64,000 nt of DNA from Paracyclopina nana (GCA_019096065.1 JAGUCH010000002.1:13776501-13840500), one strand, 5' to 3'. Shown: positions 44,201-56,536, counted from the first letter of the stretch. Numbers and translations: made by a program. The notes: generated by a model not told the origin, from the letters alone.

Positions 44201-45191
44201 CCAGAGAGGAATCCAATTGGTGACTGAGCTCATCAACTCGTATAACCTCGAGGTGGTGCAAGCTTACATGTCTCATATACAGACAAACGCTGAAGTGGCT
44301 GTCAGGCAAGTTTTGAAAAAGTTTGGCAGAGAGGCCATTAAGAAAACTGGCAAGAGTCTCCTCAAGGCGGAAGATTTCATGGATGATGGCACGGTGATTG
44401 GTCTTCAAGTGGCCATTAATGTCCAAGAAGGCTCGGCCACTTTCGATTTCTCCTCAACTGGGCCTGAGGTTTGGGGCAACATTAATGCTCCCAAGGCTGT
44501 CACCCATTCAGCCTTGATTTATAGCCTCAGATGCTTGGTGGGAGAGGACATTCCCCTAAATCAAGGCTGCTTGAATCCAGTCGACATCATTATTCCTCCA
44601 AACTCGATTTTGGATCCTTCCGAAGATGCGGCAGTTGTGGGCGGAAATGTGCTTACGTCACAAAGAGTCGTTGATGTGATTCTGAGGGCCTTTGAGGCCG
44701 CTGCGGCCAGCCAAGGTTGCTGCAATAATATTACCTTTGGTGATGATAACTTTGGCTACTACGAAACTGTTGCTGGTGGCTCTGGAGCCGGTCCAACCTG
44801 GCATGGCAGGTCTGGCGTGCATGTGCACATGACAAACACCCGATTGACCGATCCCGAGATCCTGGAACGAAGATATCCTGTGATGCTGAAGGAATTTCAC
44901 CTGAATCCAGGATCTGGGGGTCGCGGGCTGTTCAATGGGGGTGACGGTGTAGTGAGATCAATAATGTTCCTCAAGAGCTTGACTTTGTCTGTCTTGACCG
45001 ATCGAAGGGTGATCAGTCCCTATGGGCTTCACGGAGGAGAAAACGGACGAAGAGGGCAAAATTTGCTGATCAGACACTCTGACGGCGTCACCGTGAATTT
45101 GGGTGGGAAATGTTCAGTTCCTGTTCAAGCAGGCGACATTTTCGTTCTCAAAACTCCCGGAGGTGGAGGATATGGATTCAAATGCGAATAA
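41244..45191 (+). CDS. OPLAH: 5-oxoprolinase (OPLAH), ATP-hydrolysing
   Basis: Exons 41244-41384, 41483-43532, 43603-43827 and 43885-45191 encode 1240 aa (human 1288). The enzyme opens 5-oxoproline to glutamate using ATP, the last step of the gamma-glutamyl cycle, in the cytosol. The N-terminal hydantoinase A-like half starts [15 protein letters not shown] and includes [42 protein letters not shown] and [14 protein letters not shown]. The hydantoinase B-like half includes [20 protein letters not shown], then [43 protein letters not shown] and a final KTPGGGGYG. The SIAEQMGR sequence is created exactly by the exon 2/3 splice. Intron 3 (57 bp) is again in frame and stop-free. The stop overlaps AATAAA. 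Confidence 0.96.
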
Positions 45192-45192
45192 A
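45187..45192 (+). terminator. OPLAH poly(A) signal overlapping the stop
   Basis: AATAAA covers the TAA stop (45189-45191). The PFDN5 acceptor is 83 nt further on. Confidence 0.6.
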
Positions 45193-45274
45193 AAAACCAT
45201 AATTTAAATTCATAATTTAAAGTCAAAACAAATTTTAGCACTCTGTTGATTGTATTTTATGCTTTGTTGTTGCA

Positions 45275-45275
45275 G
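45275..45275 (+). promoter_or_regulatory. 3' splice site 4 nt upstream of the PFDN5 start
   Basis: gtattttatgctttgttgttgcag ends at 45275, followed by caaaATGG (ATG at 45280). The OPLAH stop is only 88 bp before the ATG. Confidence 0.7.
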
Positions 45276-45279
45276 CAAA

Positions 45280-45819
45280 ATGGCAAGAAACGTGCAAACC
45301 CTGGATTTGACCAAGCTGAACTTGATGCAGCTCACCCAGTTCAAGAACCAATTGGACCAAGATCTGCAGTTTTACCAAGAGTCCCTGCAAAACTTGAAAC
45401 TGGCCCAGTCCAAGTAGGCATCACCTGTCGATGTTTTTACGGAAAATCAGCTTAACTTGTATTTAATTAGGTTTCAAGACTCTGGAGACTCTTTGGGCAA
45501 GCTGAGCTCTGACAACAAGAACAAGGAGATTTTGGTACCCTTAACTGGGTCCATGTATGTTCCTGGCACGTTGTCCAACACGGAGAAAGTTGTGGTAGAT
45601 GTAGGCACTGGCTACTATGTGGAGAAGGACATTCCCGCTGCGAAAGAGTATTTCACCAAAAAGGTCAAGTACGTGACCGAGCAAATGGAAAAAGTTCAGG
45701 CCATTGGCAACGAGAAGAATAAAATTCGCGAGGCCGTCATGGACGTCATGGAGGCAAAATTGCAAGCCCAATTTGTACAACAGCAGCCTTCTTCGTCCGG
45801 CGCAGTTAAGGCCAAATAA
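45280..45819 (+). CDS. PFDN5: Prefoldin subunit 5
   Basis: Exons 45280-45413 and 45471-45819 encode 160 aa (human 154). The intron of 57 bp is phase 2 and restores a Lys codon. The product is an alpha-type subunit of the hexameric prefoldin chaperone, which hands nascent actin and tubulin to CCT in the cytosol. The pattern is coiled coil (LNLMQLTQFKNQLDQDLQ), beta hairpin (ILVPLTGSMYVPGTL, VVVDVGTGYYVEKD), then a second coiled coil. The Ala/Ser-rich C-terminus is slightly extended. The gene follows OPLAH by 88 bp with an acceptor 4 nt before the ATG. AATAAA (45815-45820) overlaps the stop. Confidence 0.95.
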
Positions 45820-45820
45820 A
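45815..45820 (+). terminator. PFDN5 poly(A) signal overlapping the stop
   Basis: AATAAA runs through the TAA stop at 45817-45819. Confidence 0.6.
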
Positions 45821-46149
45821 CTCAAGCTCGCTCACATAACTTCGATTTTCCCTTGTGCCGCTACATACTATACTATGTGAAGTATATTCTGGTGCGTGAG
45901 TATTTTGGAGCCATTTAAAAATAGCAAACTTTTTGGACGACGTACCAAAGTTTGATAGAAAACTTTGCCGATATTATGAGAAAGACATCTCTCGCTGAGA
46001 ACTTTTTCCCCTCCTGTCTCCAACTCAATGCTTTTCAGCTCAGTAGAGGCTACTTGCAAAAGTTCTCATTAGCACATGCAAGGTGTGCATTCAAGTGCAA
46101 TTCCATTGTTCGTTTAATTTTTTAGAAAAGAAAATCGAGTCGTGCGGGA

Positions 46150-47010
46150 TATATCCCGCATATACCGTCTGACCGTTCAAAATTGGACGGTGCGGGAATC
46201 AAAAGTTTGTGTTGTGATTTCATGAATTTTGAGGCTTAATGGGTATCGTTGGAAAGCTTGAACCTTTGGGCATCTTTTTTGTTTTCTGACAAAATGAAAA
46301 ATATTATTGTGAAATCCGCGTGACATCAAAAATAAATGATGCATCAGTTTTTTCGTGACAATTTTCTGGGTTGCCTTGGGAAAATTGAATTTTCCCGGTT
46401 TTTCCTCTTTCAATTGATTTTTTCTACTTTTACAAAAAAGGTGGAAAAAGGCTCAATCTTTCCAATGATATCATTTAAAAGTCCTGTATATATTCACAAC
46501 AGTAACATAACAATAACAAACGCAAGTAGCACGCCTAGCGGAGGGAAAGTTGAAACATTTGGGATTAGGGAGTAGTCGATTCAAAATTCAGTGCTACAAG
46601 ATCCCTTGATGTGAGCGTGCAGTGAATTTTGGATCTTTTACATCGGCTAACAAGAAAAGGATAAAAAAGGACCGATCTTAGGGCAATTTTTGTGTGCATT
46701 AGCAATTTTTTTAGTTTCGTGTTGGCTACAAGTTTTCTAAACTGTTAGAAATCATTAAGATCAATGGAGCAAGTTTTTTGGCACTCCAATTGAGAAGTCT
46801 GGAGATTATTTTGATTCTTCTTTTTAAATTCAGCCTCAAAAAAGTAGTACGGTTGTGTAAACCGTGAACCCTGAAATCCCAAGTATTTCTCCAGTAATGT
46901 CACTTGATGGCGTATCATTGTTATGATACTTTTGTCTATTGAATATGTGACAAAAAGTTTAGATTTCCGTACCGTCCAATTTTGAACGGTCAGACTGTAT
47001 ATACGGATGT
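46150..47010. mobile_element. Non-autonomous inverted-repeat element, about 0.86 kb
   Basis: Inverted arms of at least 40 bp lie at about 46159-46200 and 46962-47006, sharing accgtccaattttgaacggt and flanks. Weaker similarity runs inward to a shared aaaagttt word. The interior has no transposase-like frame, so this is a MITE-like or internally deleted DNA element. A diverged relative of its left end occurs at about 61350-61460 (shared atcaaaagtttgtgt and ttggaaagcttg). Exact ends and target duplication are unclear. The rest of the 45.82-48.04 kb spacer shows nothing I can assign. Confidence 0.6.
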
Positions 47011-48036
47011 ATGTATGGCAGTGCATTTTTTTGCGTGTTGCGGAAATGTAGCAAATTGGCCCAATTTGAAGCTTTATGGCTCCGGCATATCAATGAACAA
47101 AAGTAGTAGTAATTCCAGCAAATCTGCTCTCCCCTGCTATCAAAAGGAGAAAAAGGGGTTGTTGTACTACACAGCAGCGAGCTTCTCCTTAAAGATGAAT
47201 GAATCAGCAACTTTGTAGCATACAATCCTATTAGCCTGTAATGATTACAGTCGAATAATTGTGCCATGTCACCAACACCCAGCAATCTTCTCATTCTGCG
47301 GTCAAACCCATAAGAGCTGCTGCTTGTAATTCTGAGAAAGGAGCTCCAATCTGTTGTAGTGGAGGCTATGCTAGTATAGGGGAATATATCTATTTGCCGG
47401 TCGATCAGTCACGACTTTCCTGAAATGCTACCAGTGCGTGCACAAGTAAGCTAGGGGGAGAATCTAGGGTTAAGATATGAAGACTCACAGAGTAGCAACA
47501 ATTCTGAAAAAACATGATTGATCTGGCCTTTAAGAACAACCTACTGCTCAAGATGGACTTGGCCGAAAAAAGGCTCTCATTCTGCAGCCAACTTTTTTTC
47601 CGCCAAGGCATAACCCCAATTTTGGGAGCTGGTCCTAGTCATTTTTTACTGGTCGCTTGACACGCCAACTTTAGGAGCTGACATGCATCATCCTTGCGAC
47701 GAGGAATTCCCCTGACGCATAATTGAGATAGTTGTGCAACTTTTCAGTCTAATTGGAATAACTTATCGTGTGCCATTCACGGCAAAAATTATAGCTAAAG
47801 TCAGACTAGCAATTCTTTTTTTTTTTTTTGAAATGAAATGAAATGCTCTTATATCTGGAAGCACTTTTGATAGCCACCACTTCAGTGGCGCCATCTTTTC
47901 GAAATAGTAGCAAAATTGAGCCAGCTATAGTTGGTTTTATTGCAATCACGAATTATGATGGTTGTTCTACTAAATTAGATCAGGTTACTCTTCAGCATGA
48001 ATATTTTTGAAAGAAGTACTGCACACGGCTAGAAAA

Positions 48037-51000
48037 TCACACCACACGCCCACAACTTTGCTCCTCATTGTAAGGACAATGGTAAAACTGGTGGAACTTG
48101 GACACCTGGCTCAAGGTGCCCACCAACATGGCCCTGTTTTCCAGCCTGTCCTGAGAGGTCCTTTCGATATCACGAGCGTCCTCAGTGGCCACTGAGCACA
48201 AAGTCTGTCCAAAGGCCAGGAAAAACAGAGCTTGTGGATCCATACTTTCCATGGCTGGCAAAATGACTCCCCTCTCCAGCTCAAGGATGTCCTCCAGGGT
48301 GACGAAGGCTTGCCAGAGGGCAGCCACGTTCAAGGCAGAGTCCATTCTGCACTTGATCAGCTGCTCCACAGCCTCCACTCCAGAGGCGCTGTACCTGTCA
48401 ACCAGGCACTGGGCAGACTTCTCCATGACTAGCCTTGGGTCAAGGAAGGCAGTGTCCGGCCCTCCAAAAAGGGACCCATTGTGTGGCCTCAGCCTCCCAT
48501 CGGCCTCGAAGAGGAGGCCACGCCCAAGGACTCCCTCGAGCATGGCCTTGGCCATGTACACCCCAATGCCCCCAAGGTTGACAGAGTTGGGGAATCCAGA
48601 GTGGAAGAAAGGTGGCTGCAAGTAGACCTCGGGTAGGATGACCTTATTGGCTGAGGTCACATAGGCCACCTCGAGGCCGTTCAAGGCTGCCATCCACCTG
48701 GTCTCTTCCGAGGGGCTGACCAAGGCCAACTCCTCTCTCTTCCGGAGGAACATCACTCCGTAGAGGATGTTCTGGAAGAAGTCCGACTTTTGCACCAGGA
48801 GGTCCTTGTACATGAACTTGAGGTACTTCTTGTCCCTCAGGAAGTCCGGCGTGCCCACCTGAACTGTCATGTTCTTGAGCTTGCCAATGGCAGCCCTCCG
48901 GGCTGGGTAGTCATAGGCTGAGGACACACTGATGGAGCGAGCAATGTTGTGCTTGAGATAGTCAAACAGCTTCTTGGCCACCCTCTGACGTTCGCCATCT
49001 TGAGCTCGTGGTCTGGTGTCGGCCACCATGGCTGAGGTCAAGTGTGCGAAAAACCTCTCTGTGGTCGTGGCACAAAACTCCCACCTGTCAGGTGGCTTGC
49101 TGGCACCTGTCAGAGCTTTTCGGTACAAGTCCACGGACTCCCTGAAGGCCTTCGATAAGTAAGGCATGTAAGCCCTTGCGAGTTGCCACCTGTAATTAAT
49201 ATGGACCCAAATAATTAGCTTGTCCTGGGCAAGCTGGAAATCTTGATGCCATAAATGGCTTTCTTAAAAAGCCTATAAAATGTTATATTGACTCGATGTG
49301 ACTGCTTTTATATTGGTATAGTACTAATAGTAATAATAATTACATGAGGTAATTGTTCAGTGATGCCCTGTCAGTGGTGCTCAAGATCACTGCAATGTCA
49401 GCCACGTATTGAGGAGAGATGACAACCACCTCAGTGTCCTCACTTAGCGGGGCCTCGGAGTAGGCAGCCTTGGCTATCTCCAGCCAAGGAATGTTCATGG
49501 ACATTGTGTGCAGGTCCTTCATGGTCATTCGGTTGAAAGTCTTGAGGGGATCAGCCAAGTACTCGAAATCTGGAGTGATTTCCGCGAGCCTTTTTTCAAA
49601 GTTGAACATGTCCACAGAGAACTTGTGGGCCTCGGTGGAGGCCGCGCCAAAAAGCTGCGCGCTGTCCTTGAGAAACGTTTGGTAGGCCTTCACCGAGGGG
49701 TCATCTGGCAGCCGGTTCAAATAGTAGTCCCTATACAAATGAAAGCACGATATATATATAGCCCATTTTCCCAATTCAACAATTATTTGTAGTGCTGCTA
49801 TATACACATCTTTTTATGGGGCTCTCAGACTTGGGGTAATTTCATTAAATGTGCAGTCGCGTGTTTATTCATTGCATAGAGGGCTAATTAAGCCCGACTT
49901 CATGAGCATTTTGCATTTTGAATGCTGCAAAATTAACAAGGCTGCAAATACTTGCTTTCTTTGAAAAATAGTGTAACATTAAAGCTGGGATGTTGCAAGA
50001 GGCCCAAAATAAAAAAAACCCGGTTATAGTATGTATAGCTTTACCGATGTGGCATGCCGAGGCCATCTGGCATGATGTGTATGACGTTCTTGTTTCCTGA
50101 CAGCGCATCCGCTTCCACATAGACCCGGAAAAAGGCGTGAACATAATACTCGGCATGCAGCCTTTTCAGCACCCTGTGCGCGTCAAAGGCATAAATGTTG
50201 AAGCTCCGGAGCACCTCCCAGCCCCCGAGGTTGTTGATGACCTTCAGCAGAGGCTTCTCCTTGTCGCTCTCCACAAAGCCCAAGGCCATGCAGGACTCGT
50301 AGAAGTTGTGCACCTTCCACTCCACAGAGTTGAACTGGCTGGGCTCATGAGCTGACATGGTGATGAGCCTGCTCTTCTCCACAATCATGTTGTGCTGTAG
50401 CTCCTCAAGAGTGGACCACGTGGCTCTGTTGACCGGAAGCGGATGTCTTGTCAGCCATCCACCGCAAGAGTAGCCCCAGAAATCCTCGCAGGGGCTGTGA
50501 GAGGCGTTTTGTCTGGCTAAAAGGTCTGCAGCAGCCTCCAGACAGGGTGGGGAAGTGCAGAAATGCAAAGGTCCTGAATGCTGAAGCCTTGAGGCTGAAA
50601 ATATGCAATTTGTCAGCTGCTGAGAAAGAAAGTACCACCACGTGCCACCAGAGATGGATGGGGTAAAACCTAAGAAAGTTGCCCCACTACAACATGTACT
50701 AAAGCATGTACTGTCCCACTTTGAAACCTTATGCAGGGAGGAAATAAAACCATGCACTCACACAACATAGAGAGCATCTATACGGTAAAATTGATTCCAT
50801 TATATGCAGTATGTTCTTGTATGCTAATGCCAAGGAGAAAATATTTTGGGAAACTTGCCTGTTGTGCTACTGCCACTACTATATTGGAATTTCCCCTTCA
50901 CAAGCTTATGCATATGCTATGTGCTGATGTTGTGCATCACAATTTCATAGTTTCCCATTTTGATGAATCAATCAAGACTTCTTTGGAAGTTTGATGATCA

Positions 51001-53350
51001 TCTGGAGCCTGAAGAAGCAAGGTGTGTCACTTTGAGTCTCCTCAAGTGGAAGCAGGGAGAAAAGTTTTGAGCTGCGAGCTGATGTAAAGTAATGAAGTCA
51101 ACTTTCATTTTTCAAGCACAAATGGCACTGCTACTCAAGCGAATGATGATGTGTGTAGCAGCAGAGCTGGGGAGAACTTTTAACTTTTTCAAGCATGTAT
51201 ATGTACATTACCCAGCTTCTTCTACATACCCGAAGGGAAATCGCCCTAACATGCACATGGTGGCCATTAAAAAACAAATCGGCTAAGAAAACTGTGAGCA
51301 GCAAATAAGGCTACCAATCTTGGTTTTTGATTAAGATTCTAAAAGTGGAGAGTCGAGGTTTTCCGCTCTCATTACAAGGGAAAAAGCACTTGAAGAGCAG
51401 ATTTTGTTTTTAAAAGTCTCCCCCTAATTAAGCTATGCATTTCTAATGAGTTTTCACCCCTCTTCCCTCGTAGCCTACTACCATCATCTTATGTTATGTC
51501 TTGGTGAAAGCTCACCACCAGCAACTACATGAATTTCGCTCGGATTTTTTCCCGCCAAAAATGTCCTTTGTTTATGCTTCCGTTTCCGGCGCACGTGGCT
51601 TTGTTGTTTCTTGGTCTCATCTCATAAAAACGTGGCTTTCTGATTTTGATTGACCAAAAAGTGCGCTCTTTCAAAATGACCTTTATTTGGCAGCTTTTGG
51701 CTTTAAGCTCAACAACTTTGGATGATTTTGTTCAAATGTAGGTCAGAAGGAGGAGGACAGGAGTGCGAAGTTAACAAGGTCAGCCTCTGTGTATTACTAC
51801 TATGAAACAAGCTTTGTTTGAAAGCAGTCTGAAATCCTGCATTTATTTGTAGCGCCAGAAGCTGAATTTAACCCATCTGTCCCTGTTTACAAGAGGAGCA
51901 CTGTAGGGGTTTGAAGTTCTTACAAAAAAAAGCTATTGAGAGCAGGGCTGAAATTGAAAGGGTGAGCAGTAAAAAGAGAAAGCTATCCAGGGTCGAATGC
52001 ACAAAAACAGGTAGCTAAAAAAATTGACCGCATGATGGCTGCCGAAGTAATTGTTGAAAAAAAAACATTTGCGTTTCTCTCCATTTTCAAGGCTGCCACC
52101 TTGAAATCTGGGCAGAAAATTTTACCTGAATGGCATATACTGTATAGGCTAATTTTTCAAGCATTGTCAGACATGTGTGAATGCCAGCATTCACTACTTT
52201 CAAACTTGGATGTCCTAGGTTGGCAAGTGGCCAGAAAGTTTTAGCTTTTTAACAACGACGCATTCAAATAACGAGATATATGGGGTCAAGATAATCTCCT
52301 CAAAGGAGAAAGTTTAGCGTCATTTGTTTTTTTGAGATAAAGCTACAAAATTTCCTCATCGACATCTGCATTCCGCGCCTTAAAAAAATACCTGCCCTTT
52401 TCTAAATAATACAATGGTGGCGCCAAATAACTTGTTTATTTTGAAATATTAAGCGCAGCTTTTTCTCTAGGTGGGCTGCCGAGGCGGCCGGCTGAATTGG
52501 CAGGTTAAAAAAGTTCTGCCAGTGGTGCCCTCTGTATCTTGATCTTACAAAATTATTTTAAAAAACTTGACTTGTCTAGACTTTTTTGGCCGCGCTAATT
52601 GTTGCTGATGATTTTATTGCAAGATTGATGTTGTTTTCAGGCTTTGTGGGACTGGATTGCAATGCTCTCATGGGTCACATTGCTAATGGGTCATTCATAT
52701 GCTTAAGGTGAATACTTTTCCAGGCAGCAGAATTTTTATTTGCATCCATTTGGAGTGGTGCCAATCAAAAATAGCCACCTAAAACACTTACCTGGCCATG
52801 TCGCCCCCATTGCCACAATGATGACAAATAGCACAAAGGCCAACGCTGCCAAGCCTACGGCCACATAGCATCCGCGGTCATTAAGGCCCAAGCTCCTGGC
52901 ATAGGCCAGTAAGTGGTTCCTCTTAGAGTCTTTGCTGGCCTTAATGGAGGAGTTGCTGCAGCCTTGCTTGTCCTCATGGTGGAGCACGTTGTTATGGTGG
53001 TGATGATGTTCTTCTGAAGAGTTCGGACTCTGCATCATCATGGTTGTCTCGGGGTCGCCAAAGATCATGCCTGATGGCAGCTCAGCTGGATGGCCAAGGT
53101 CTGGATGGTGGTACAGGTGTCTGCTGTCGTAAATGCCATCTTGCTGCATGCCATCAAAGCTGTTGCACATCATTGGGATGGGGCTGCCTGATGAGTGGGA
53201 CTCCATAGCCACTGAGTTGGTGGTGGTCGGTGTGGAGCTGTTGTTGATGTGGCCGTAGATGGCATTGCCGTTGATCATCCTGGCGGCGGTTTCCTGGCTG
53301 GAAAAGTGGTCATAGACCTGGTGCTCCTCCAGATCCCGGTCCATCCACAT
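48037..53350 (-). CDS. Neprilysin-like (M13) type II membrane protein without zinc site
   Basis: Four exons (52792-53350, 50045-50594, 49344-49730, 48037-49189) encode 882 aa with consistent phases. Exon 1 gives a long His/Ser/Met-rich cytosolic tail and a signal-anchor helix (GLAALAFVLFVIIVAMG, about residues 163-181). The M13 ectodomain follows, beginning HFCTSPPCLEAAADLL and CEDFWGYSCGGWL, and later NNYLMWQLARAYMPYLS. At the place of NxGGIGxxIGHExxHGFD the sequence reads NLGGIGVYMAKAMLEGVLGR, so both zinc His and the catalytic Glu are lost. The downstream ENIADxGG zinc-Glu motif is also missing (CRMDSALNVAALWQAF). The end CPYNEEQSCGRVV corresponds to the usual CRVW. It is thus a pseudoprotease, possibly a receptor- or decoy-like protein; Drosophila has an inactive M13 member, Goe, but orthology is not shown. 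Confidence 0.85.
50595..52791 (-). other. First intron of the M13-like gene
   Basis: This 2.2-kb intron is by far the largest among the genes here. Donor g/gtaagt and acceptor attttcag agree in phase. The content is AT-rich and unique-looking; small open frames in it have no coding character. It could hold enhancers, but I see no specific site. Confidence 0.6.
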
Positions 53351-54685
53351 GTTGAGGCTTATTTGGCTAAATCAGCGAGCATGGCGCACTTTTCATGGAT
53401 TCCGAAACTATCAGCTGTTGGCTCTTCTTCTGCGCTGGTTTTTGGGTCTCCGTCTGCGTACGTACGTGTCTCGTGGGTGCACCAAGAGCTACTACTACTA
53501 CTGTGTACTACAAATACTTGAGCAGCCTCAAGATGATGATAAAGGCGAGAGCTCGGAGAGCTTTAAAACGCGCGAGCGAGCGCGCGGCTTTCTTCCATGC
53601 ATTCTATGTTGTAGAAGGGAAAGCTACGTAGCATCTTTATTGTATTCAATCTTTTTTCGTTTCTTCATGGATTTTTCTACTTTTTATCCAATTGAGCAAT
53701 TAAGCTTCTATTTTTTCAGCAAACAAAATACAGTGGTTTTTTGCAATCTGTGAGTGCTTTGATTTATTAGATTATTGGTGAAAAATGACTAATTGATGAC
53801 CGCGAATGTTCCTCTTTAAAAGTGAGGATTTCCGAGAATTTCGCGCTTGTAGTCGACTGCCTCTCTAATTAAGTTATGGCGAAATTTTTTTTTGAGTGGT
53901 TAATGATGCTAATTTTAGAAATATTATTGATCCTCTGTGTGGTGGGTTAGATGGTGGGCGAAAGCTGAGGAATGGGAGGAATCTTTGCTTGATTGACACA
54001 TCCCCTTCTTCAGTCTTCTTGGCTACAGCAACAACCAAAAAGGGGTAGATTATGCATACTTGCATGGAGATCCTCTGGTCACGCGAGAGAAAAATCATTA
54101 TGCCACTATATTTATTGCTCGCAGCATCCATGGATACCAATTTTAGAAATTGCACAGAAAATGCATAAAAGTATCACGTGTTGCCCATTTTTTCATAGAG
54201 AGAAAGAAAGTTATCAAGAGGATGAATATGCACAAATTCTTAGTAAGTAGACAGATGGCTGGAAAGCAGAATTTGTCATTTTGCGGTGCGCGCGCGCGCG
54301 CGCGGTGTTTTCTTGCTTATGAATGTTGGGTATTTCTATGGGTCGAATTTGGCCAATTGTGAACTTTGCCAATTTCGGGGGAAAACGCGCTTGTTAACAA
54401 CTGCAAAAGAAAATACAGCTTTTGACGGACGAAAAAAAGGCAGTACATTTTGGCAGCTCTGCATTTGAGGGATACGGTAAATGAATGCACAGTGGATCAA
54501 AAAGCCGATTTTACGCGCACGAGAAATTACGTCAAATCGCAGATTTCCGATTTTAGCACCCATTTTCAGTTTCTAATTTGCATGACTTCGGGGCTATCTA
54601 AAAAGCACAAATTAATGTTTATTGACAGATAAAGATTCAAATTTCGAGAAGAAGACATAATTTTTGGCCAAAAGTTGATTTTGGC
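53351..54685. other. 5' flank of the M13-like gene
   Basis: The first few hundred bases are CpG-rich (cgcgcgagcgagcgcgcgg near 53569) and probably contain the promoter. The rest is AT-rich with a (CG)n run at about 54285-54303. No coding region is supported. Confidence 0.35.
54285..54304. repeat. (CG)n dinucleotide microsatellite
   Basis: An alternating gcgcgc run of about 19 nt sits in otherwise AT-rich sequence. Such a tract can adopt Z-DNA. Confidence 0.8.
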
Positions 54686-55242
54686 GAATTGGGCTTTGCT
54701 CACGGTGTAGTTACATTTTTCCGAATAATGTAAAAAAGATGGCATTAGAAGTAACCTCCGATTCTTTTTCGGTGTCGTTTCAACTAGTTCGTCGCATAAT
54801 CGTTATCATTTGGCTTTTTGACTTAAAAAACGAAATATTTGGCATTTTTGTCGAGAAAGGAGAGATTTTCTGCCTTTTCGCGAAAGCTCCACCGTGGATC
54901 AAGCTTGATTTTCTTGGGCAAAATGTCCTACACAGCATGCAATTATTACTGTATTGGCCCTTAAATTGCCTACAAAACCAAATTAAAACTTGATTTTCAA
55001 AAATTAGAAGACTGAAATATTAGTGAAGTAGTTGAAATATATCAAATCTGGATGCTTTTTAAATTGATCGGAGGTTCAATATTTTTAGATCGGGGCTAGT
55101 AGCGGGGCGGGTGCAAACAGAAACAGATCGAAATTCAATTTTCAGCCCGCTTAGCTTACAATGCTATTAGCTGGGGTATCATTAGCTCCTCCTAGCGGCA
55201 AAAATCATTACTACCAGAGCCTCCGTGAGCAAAGCCCAATTC
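54686..55242. mobile_element. MITE-like element with 20-bp perfect inverted ends
   Basis: GAATTGGGCTTTGCTCACGG (54686-54705) is repeated exactly in inverted orientation at 55223-55242. The interior of 517 bp is AT-rich with only short open frames. No clear target duplication is visible. Length and structure fit a small non-autonomous DNA element. Confidence 0.6.
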
Positions 55243-55695
55243 AGTAGAACAGCAACTTTGGACAATTTAAGCAAAAATTGAATCTCCCATAACTTTTGAT
55301 TCCAAACGACTCCAATTGAGTGACCAAGTCAGGGAAGTCAACCTTATAGCATAAATTGATAATCCACCAGAATTGGCTGCTCTTACTTGCTCTCCAGGGT
55401 GCTAGGATGGAATATTTTTAGCTTACGAACTAAAAAAAAGAGGTGCTACGTTGATTTCGCGATTTTTTTCCGTGCGCGTGAAATCGGCAAATAAACCCAC
55501 TGTGGAATGGCTTTTTCGCACTGCCCCACAAAACAAAAAGTCTGTAGTAAATCTGTAGTAAAGCCAGTTGGAAAATCAATCGTGTCCAAATTGATTAATT
55601 TTGATATACATCAATTCATCTATGTCCATAGATTACTCGCATGTTATTTTTTTCGCTCTATCATAATTAGTCTTTAAGATATTCAATTTTAAAAA

Positions 55696-55799
55696 ATCAG
55701 GTTTTGCAAAAAATTTTATGAAACGGTTGAGTTACGCTTTTATGTATATTCTTGTTACAAGAAGCCTGATTAAATATACGTAGTAAATCAGGATTAAAT
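55696..55799 (+). repeat. 104-bp direct repeat, copy 1
   Basis: The unit begins atcaggttttgcaaaaaatt and ends near aatcaggattaaat. Copy 2 is at 56433-56536, with roughly half a dozen differences. Confidence 0.8.
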
Positions 55800-56432
55800 T
55801 AGGATTAAATCTGGTTAATTTAAATCTAATTTAGTTAACTGTTTAGAGATGGCTCTGCTTGCAATTCAATAATTAGTGGAATTGTTCTTATCAATAACTT
55901 TTGATGGTTTAAAGATTTCACAAATCATCATTGATATATGTTGTTTAGAACAGCATAAAAACTGAGTTAGAAAGTATCATGCTTGTTATTTTTAAACAAA
56001 AACTGAGATTTTTAGAATATTTCAATATTTTATTTCATGTACCTCAATCACTATAATCCACTCTATTTATTTAATCAGAACTTTCTAGGTCTATAAGGCT
56101 TACATACAAAATGAGTCTATAGAGTGAAGTGACTCTACAATTTTCAGGCTCACTTCAAAATTCAAAATATGAATCAACTATCTTATTTTCAGGATATAAA
56201 AGCATATCATCTTGTAAATTAATTGTGAATTAAAATCTTTCAAATATCTCCCTAAAATGTAAATTAGTTACATTGAATTCTCAAAAAATACACATATAAA
56301 GCATTTGCTGATGGTTTTTTAAATCAATTTGAACTACATTTAGTATAGATTAAGTTAGAGAAAAAACTAGTATTAATGTATATTTTATCAGTATTCTGTA
56401 CAAGAAATACTTAAAAAATAGATACAAGAAGC

Positions 56433-56536
56433 ATCAGGTTTTGCAAAAAATTTTATGAAACGGTTGCGTTACGCTTTTTTGTATATTCTTGTTACAAGAA
56501 ACCTGATTAAATAGAGGTATTAAATCAGGATTAAAT
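56433..56536 (+). repeat. 104-bp direct repeat, copy 2
   Basis: Partner of 55696-55799, in the same orientation, close to the right end of the 1.04-kb element. Confidence 0.8.
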
